From Hymenobacter jeongseonensis (GTDB taxonomy: Bacteria > Bacteroidota > Bacteroidia > Cytophagales > Hymenobacteraceae): DNA of 64,000 nt. Below are positions 62,533-64,000 of this stretch, one piece after another; within the stretch, counting starts at the first letter, position 1; each line of letters begins with the position of its first letter. Below the pieces are notes generated by a model. The model was not told where the DNA came from, searched no databases, and worked only from the letters and a program-made list of their open reading frames with translations. Made by a program: the position numbers and the translations under genes. The DNA lies in contig NZ_JADQDQ010000005.1 in NCBI RefSeq assembly GCF_015694725.1, positions 124,001 to 188,000 of the forward strand, written 5' to 3'.

Positions 62533-63636
62533 CTAAACTTCAGCGCCCTTGGTTAGGGGCAATTTATTCACCGTGGCGGGTAGGTTTTTGCCCCGAATCT
62601 GCACAAAAATCTGGGTACCGGGCGCCGCGAACTCCGTTTTCACGTAGCCCATGCCAATGCCTTTGCTCAACGACGGCGACTGCGTGCCGCTGGTAACATC
62701 GCCAATTTTCTGTCCTTCGGCATCCACCAATTCGTAGTGGCCACGCGGGATGCCCTGGCCGTCCATGACGAAGGCCACCAGCTTTTTATTGACCCCGGCC
62801 TCCTTCTGTTTTTTCAGGTTTTCGGCGTTGGTGAAGTCTTTGGTGAATTTCGTAATCCAACCCAAACCTGCTTCCAGCGGCGATGTGGTGTCGTCGATGT
62901 CGTTACCGTAGAGGGCAAAACCCATTTCAAGGCGCAGCGTGTCGCGGGCCCCGAGGCCGATGGGCTTGATGCCGTGTGCCTGACCGGCAATCATGATTTT
63001 ATCCCACACGGCCGCCGCGTACTCGTTGGGAATGTACAGTTCAAACCCGCCGGCGCCGGTGTAGCCCGTGGCGGAAATGATGACATCAGGTGCTCCAGCA
63101 AAAGTGCCCTGCACAAACGAATAGTAGGGAATGCTGGCCAGGTCCACATCGGTCAGCGGTTGCAGGGCGGCAATAGCCTTAGGCCCCTGCACGGCAAACA
63201 GGCTGGTGCGGTCGGAGATGTCTTCCATCTCCACGCCCTGCGTGTTGTGCTGCTGAATCCAATTCCAGTCTTTCTCGATGTTGGACGCATTCACCACCAG
63301 CAGGTAGTCCTCGTCGGCGAGCTTGTACACCAGCAGGTCGTCCACAATGCCGCCGTCGTTGTTGGGCAGGCAGGAGTACTGGGCTTTGCCGTCGGTGAGC
63401 TTGCTGGCATCGTTGCTGGTCACGCGCTGAATCAGGTCGAGGGCCTGGGGGCCGCGAACGCGGAATTCGCCCATGTGCGACACGTCGAAAATGCCCACGG
63501 CGCGGCGCACCGTGTGGTGCTCGTCCAGGTCGGAAGAATAGCGCACCGGCATGTCGTAGCCCGCAAAAGGCACCATTTTAGCGCCCAACTTGCGGTGCGT
63601 GTCGTTGAGGGTAACGGTTTTCAGAGAAACGGTCAT
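62533..63636 (-). CDS. gcvT: glycine cleavage system T protein (aminomethyltransferase)
   Basis: 367 residues from [18 protein letters not shown]; 21 codons of in-frame upstream sequence are rejected. It takes the aminomethyl group from lipoyl-H protein to tetrahydrofolate, releasing ammonia. Features: [34 protein letters not shown] split by family blocks, [13 protein letters not shown] and [20 protein letters not shown] with the catalytic Asp-rich site. The gcvH and gcvP genes are not in this window. No glycine riboswitch is seen upstream (63637-63766). Confidence 0.96.
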   Translation of the reverse strand: MTVSLKTVTLNDTHRKLGAKMVPFAGYDMPVRYSSDLDEHHTVRRAVGIFDVSHMGEFRVRGPQALDLIQRVTSNDASKLTDGKAQYSCLPNNDGGIVDDLLVYKLADEDYLLVVNASNIEKDWNWIQQHNTQGVEMEDISDRTSLFAVQGPKAIAALQPLTDVDLASIPYYSFVQGTFAGAPDVIISATGYTGAGGFELYIPNEYAAAVWDKIMIAGQAHGIKPIGLGARDTLRLEMGFALYGNDIDDTTSPLEAGLGWITKFTKDFTNAENLKKQKEAGVNKKLVAFVMDGQGIPRGHYELVDAEGQKIGDVTSGTQSPSLSKGIGMGYVKTEFAAPGTQIFVQIRGKNLPATVNKLPLTKGAEV

Positions 63637-63704
63637 AAGATTGACTGAGTGACGGAATAACGGAGTGGGAATGTACTTAGCGGTGCAAAGGTGCGGCAAA
63701 AAAG

Positions 63705-63733
63705 AAAAGCCGCTTCGTTTTGAAGCGGCTTTT
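63705..63733. terminator. intrinsic terminator after ilvE
   Basis: Perfect 12-bp stem AAAAGCCGCTTC (63705-63716) with GAAGCGGCTTTT (63722-63733), loop GTTTT. On the minus strand a T-rich run follows, as required for the end of the ilvE transcript. Confidence 0.85.
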
Positions 63734-63737
63734 TTGA

Positions 63738-63761
63738 TAGCGCGGACTCACGGAGTCCACG
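63738..63761. repeat. single REP-like unit
   Basis: CGCGGACTC (63741-63749) and GAGTCCACG (63753-63761) pair with one mismatch; same sequence family as each arm of the element at 51829-51908. It lies between the ilvE stop and its terminator. Confidence 0.7.
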
Positions 63762-63766
63762 ATTCT

Positions 63767-64000
63767 TCACACGCGCACCATCCAGTTGTGGACGTCGGCG
63801 CCTTCGCCAGCGCGAATAGCATCCAAAGCCGCGCGTACGCGGTGTGAGAAAGCATTAGAAGCTGCAACGGGCAGGTCGTAGTCCTGGTCCTGGTAGCCGA
63901 TGGTGGCAATGGGCGCAATGGTAGCGGCCGTGCCCACGCCAAAGGCTTCTTCAAGCTTGCCGGCGGCCAGGGCCTCCATTACTTCGCGGCTGCTCACCTT
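63767..64000 (-). CDS. ilvE: branched-chain amino acid aminotransferase, C-terminal part
   Basis: The gene enters from the right edge; only the last 77 residues are seen. The stretch SREVMEALAAGKLEEAFGVGT followed by AATIAPIATI is the hallmark of fold-type IV PLP branched-chain aminotransferases (the GTAA motif binds the cofactor phosphate). The enzyme does the last step of Leu, Ile and Val synthesis. The end of the chain (GADVHNWMVRV) is normal. Certain as to family, but the rest cannot be seen. Confidence 0.93.
   Translation of the reverse strand, partial: KVSSREVMEALAAGKLEEAFGVGTAATIAPIATIGYQDQDYDLPVAASNAFSHRVRAALDAIRAGEGADVHNWMVRV

Noticed and set aside
63637..63766. Glycine riboswitch before gcvT
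   Set aside because: The 130 bases hold only the ilvE terminator, a REP-like unit and T-rich leader; no tandem aptamer-like helices are visible.
1..64000. CRISPR array, prophage, transposase or integrase genes
   Set aside because: No regularly spaced direct repeats with unique spacers were seen, and none of the translated products resembles phage or transposition proteins; the repeats present are inverted or heptameric.

Overview
The window reads as chromosomal core DNA of a high-GC member of the Bacteroidota, most likely a Hymenobacter or close relative (family Hymenobacteraceae, order Cytophagales). The support is an alternative complex III (ActABCDEF) locus fused to an aa3-type cytochrome oxidase locus, a SusC/SusD pair, a GSCFA-domain protein, DUF983/DUF420 proteins, and promoters of the Bacteroidota type (TTTG, 19-20 bases, TAnnTTTG). 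The genus is inferred from overall character and was not tested by any search. No rRNA, tRNA, CRISPR array, prophage, transposase or integrase was seen. Coding density is high and most long antisense open frames are shadows of GC-rich genes.

Layout. 1-4.7 kb: the 3' part of a GH20 hexosaminidase, a polytopic GT-C-like membrane protein, a DEDDh exonuclease, a tiny membrane protein and an SPFH/prohibitin-like protein. 4.7-12.7 kb (minus): a 1269-residue outer-membrane barrel protein and a 1311-residue multi-membrane-pass histidine kinase with no adjacent response regulator. 12.9-30.7 kb (minus): a respiratory locus read from one clear promoter at about 30.74 kb, in the order actA-B-C-D-E-F, ctaC, ctaD, a strong internal terminator, ctaA, ctaB, two subunit III genes, subunit IV, a SCO-like protein without its copper ligands, DUF420, a small Cys-pair membrane protein and DUF983. 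Quinol electrons would pass through Act to cytochrome c domains and the oxidase, with CtaA/CtaB making heme A. Divergently, 31.1-32.4 kb holds rpsF-rpsR-rplI.

32.4-44.3 kb: a GSCFA protein with a histone-H1-like tail, a DUF255 thioredoxin-fold protein, priA, a lipoprotein, an apparently exported SAM methyltransferase, queA, a secreted Lys-rich protein with 11-residue repeats and two small unknown genes. 44.4-48.9 kb (minus): SusC/SusD. 49.2-56.3 kb: rnd; the glyoxylate shunt (aceB then aceA, minus); and, divergently, an XRE regulator of the RamB/ScfR type, with a 24-bp perfect palindrome between the two divergent promoters, whose stop overlaps the TTG start of mltG. 56.5-64 kb: a FadL-type porin with a degenerate SGNH partner, a GT-C membrane protein, dtd, a MazG-like gene, comB, gcvT and the 3' end of ilvE.

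The most unusual signals are non-coding. Three spacers inside the respiratory and ribosomal operons are built from inverted arrays of heptanucleotides, each with its own heptamer but a shared shape. Two spacers hold about 75-80 bp REP-doublet-like inverted elements, one of them with a solitary relative elsewhere in the window. Several intergenic hairpins have perfect or nearly perfect stems of 23 to 36 bp, well beyond ordinary terminators.
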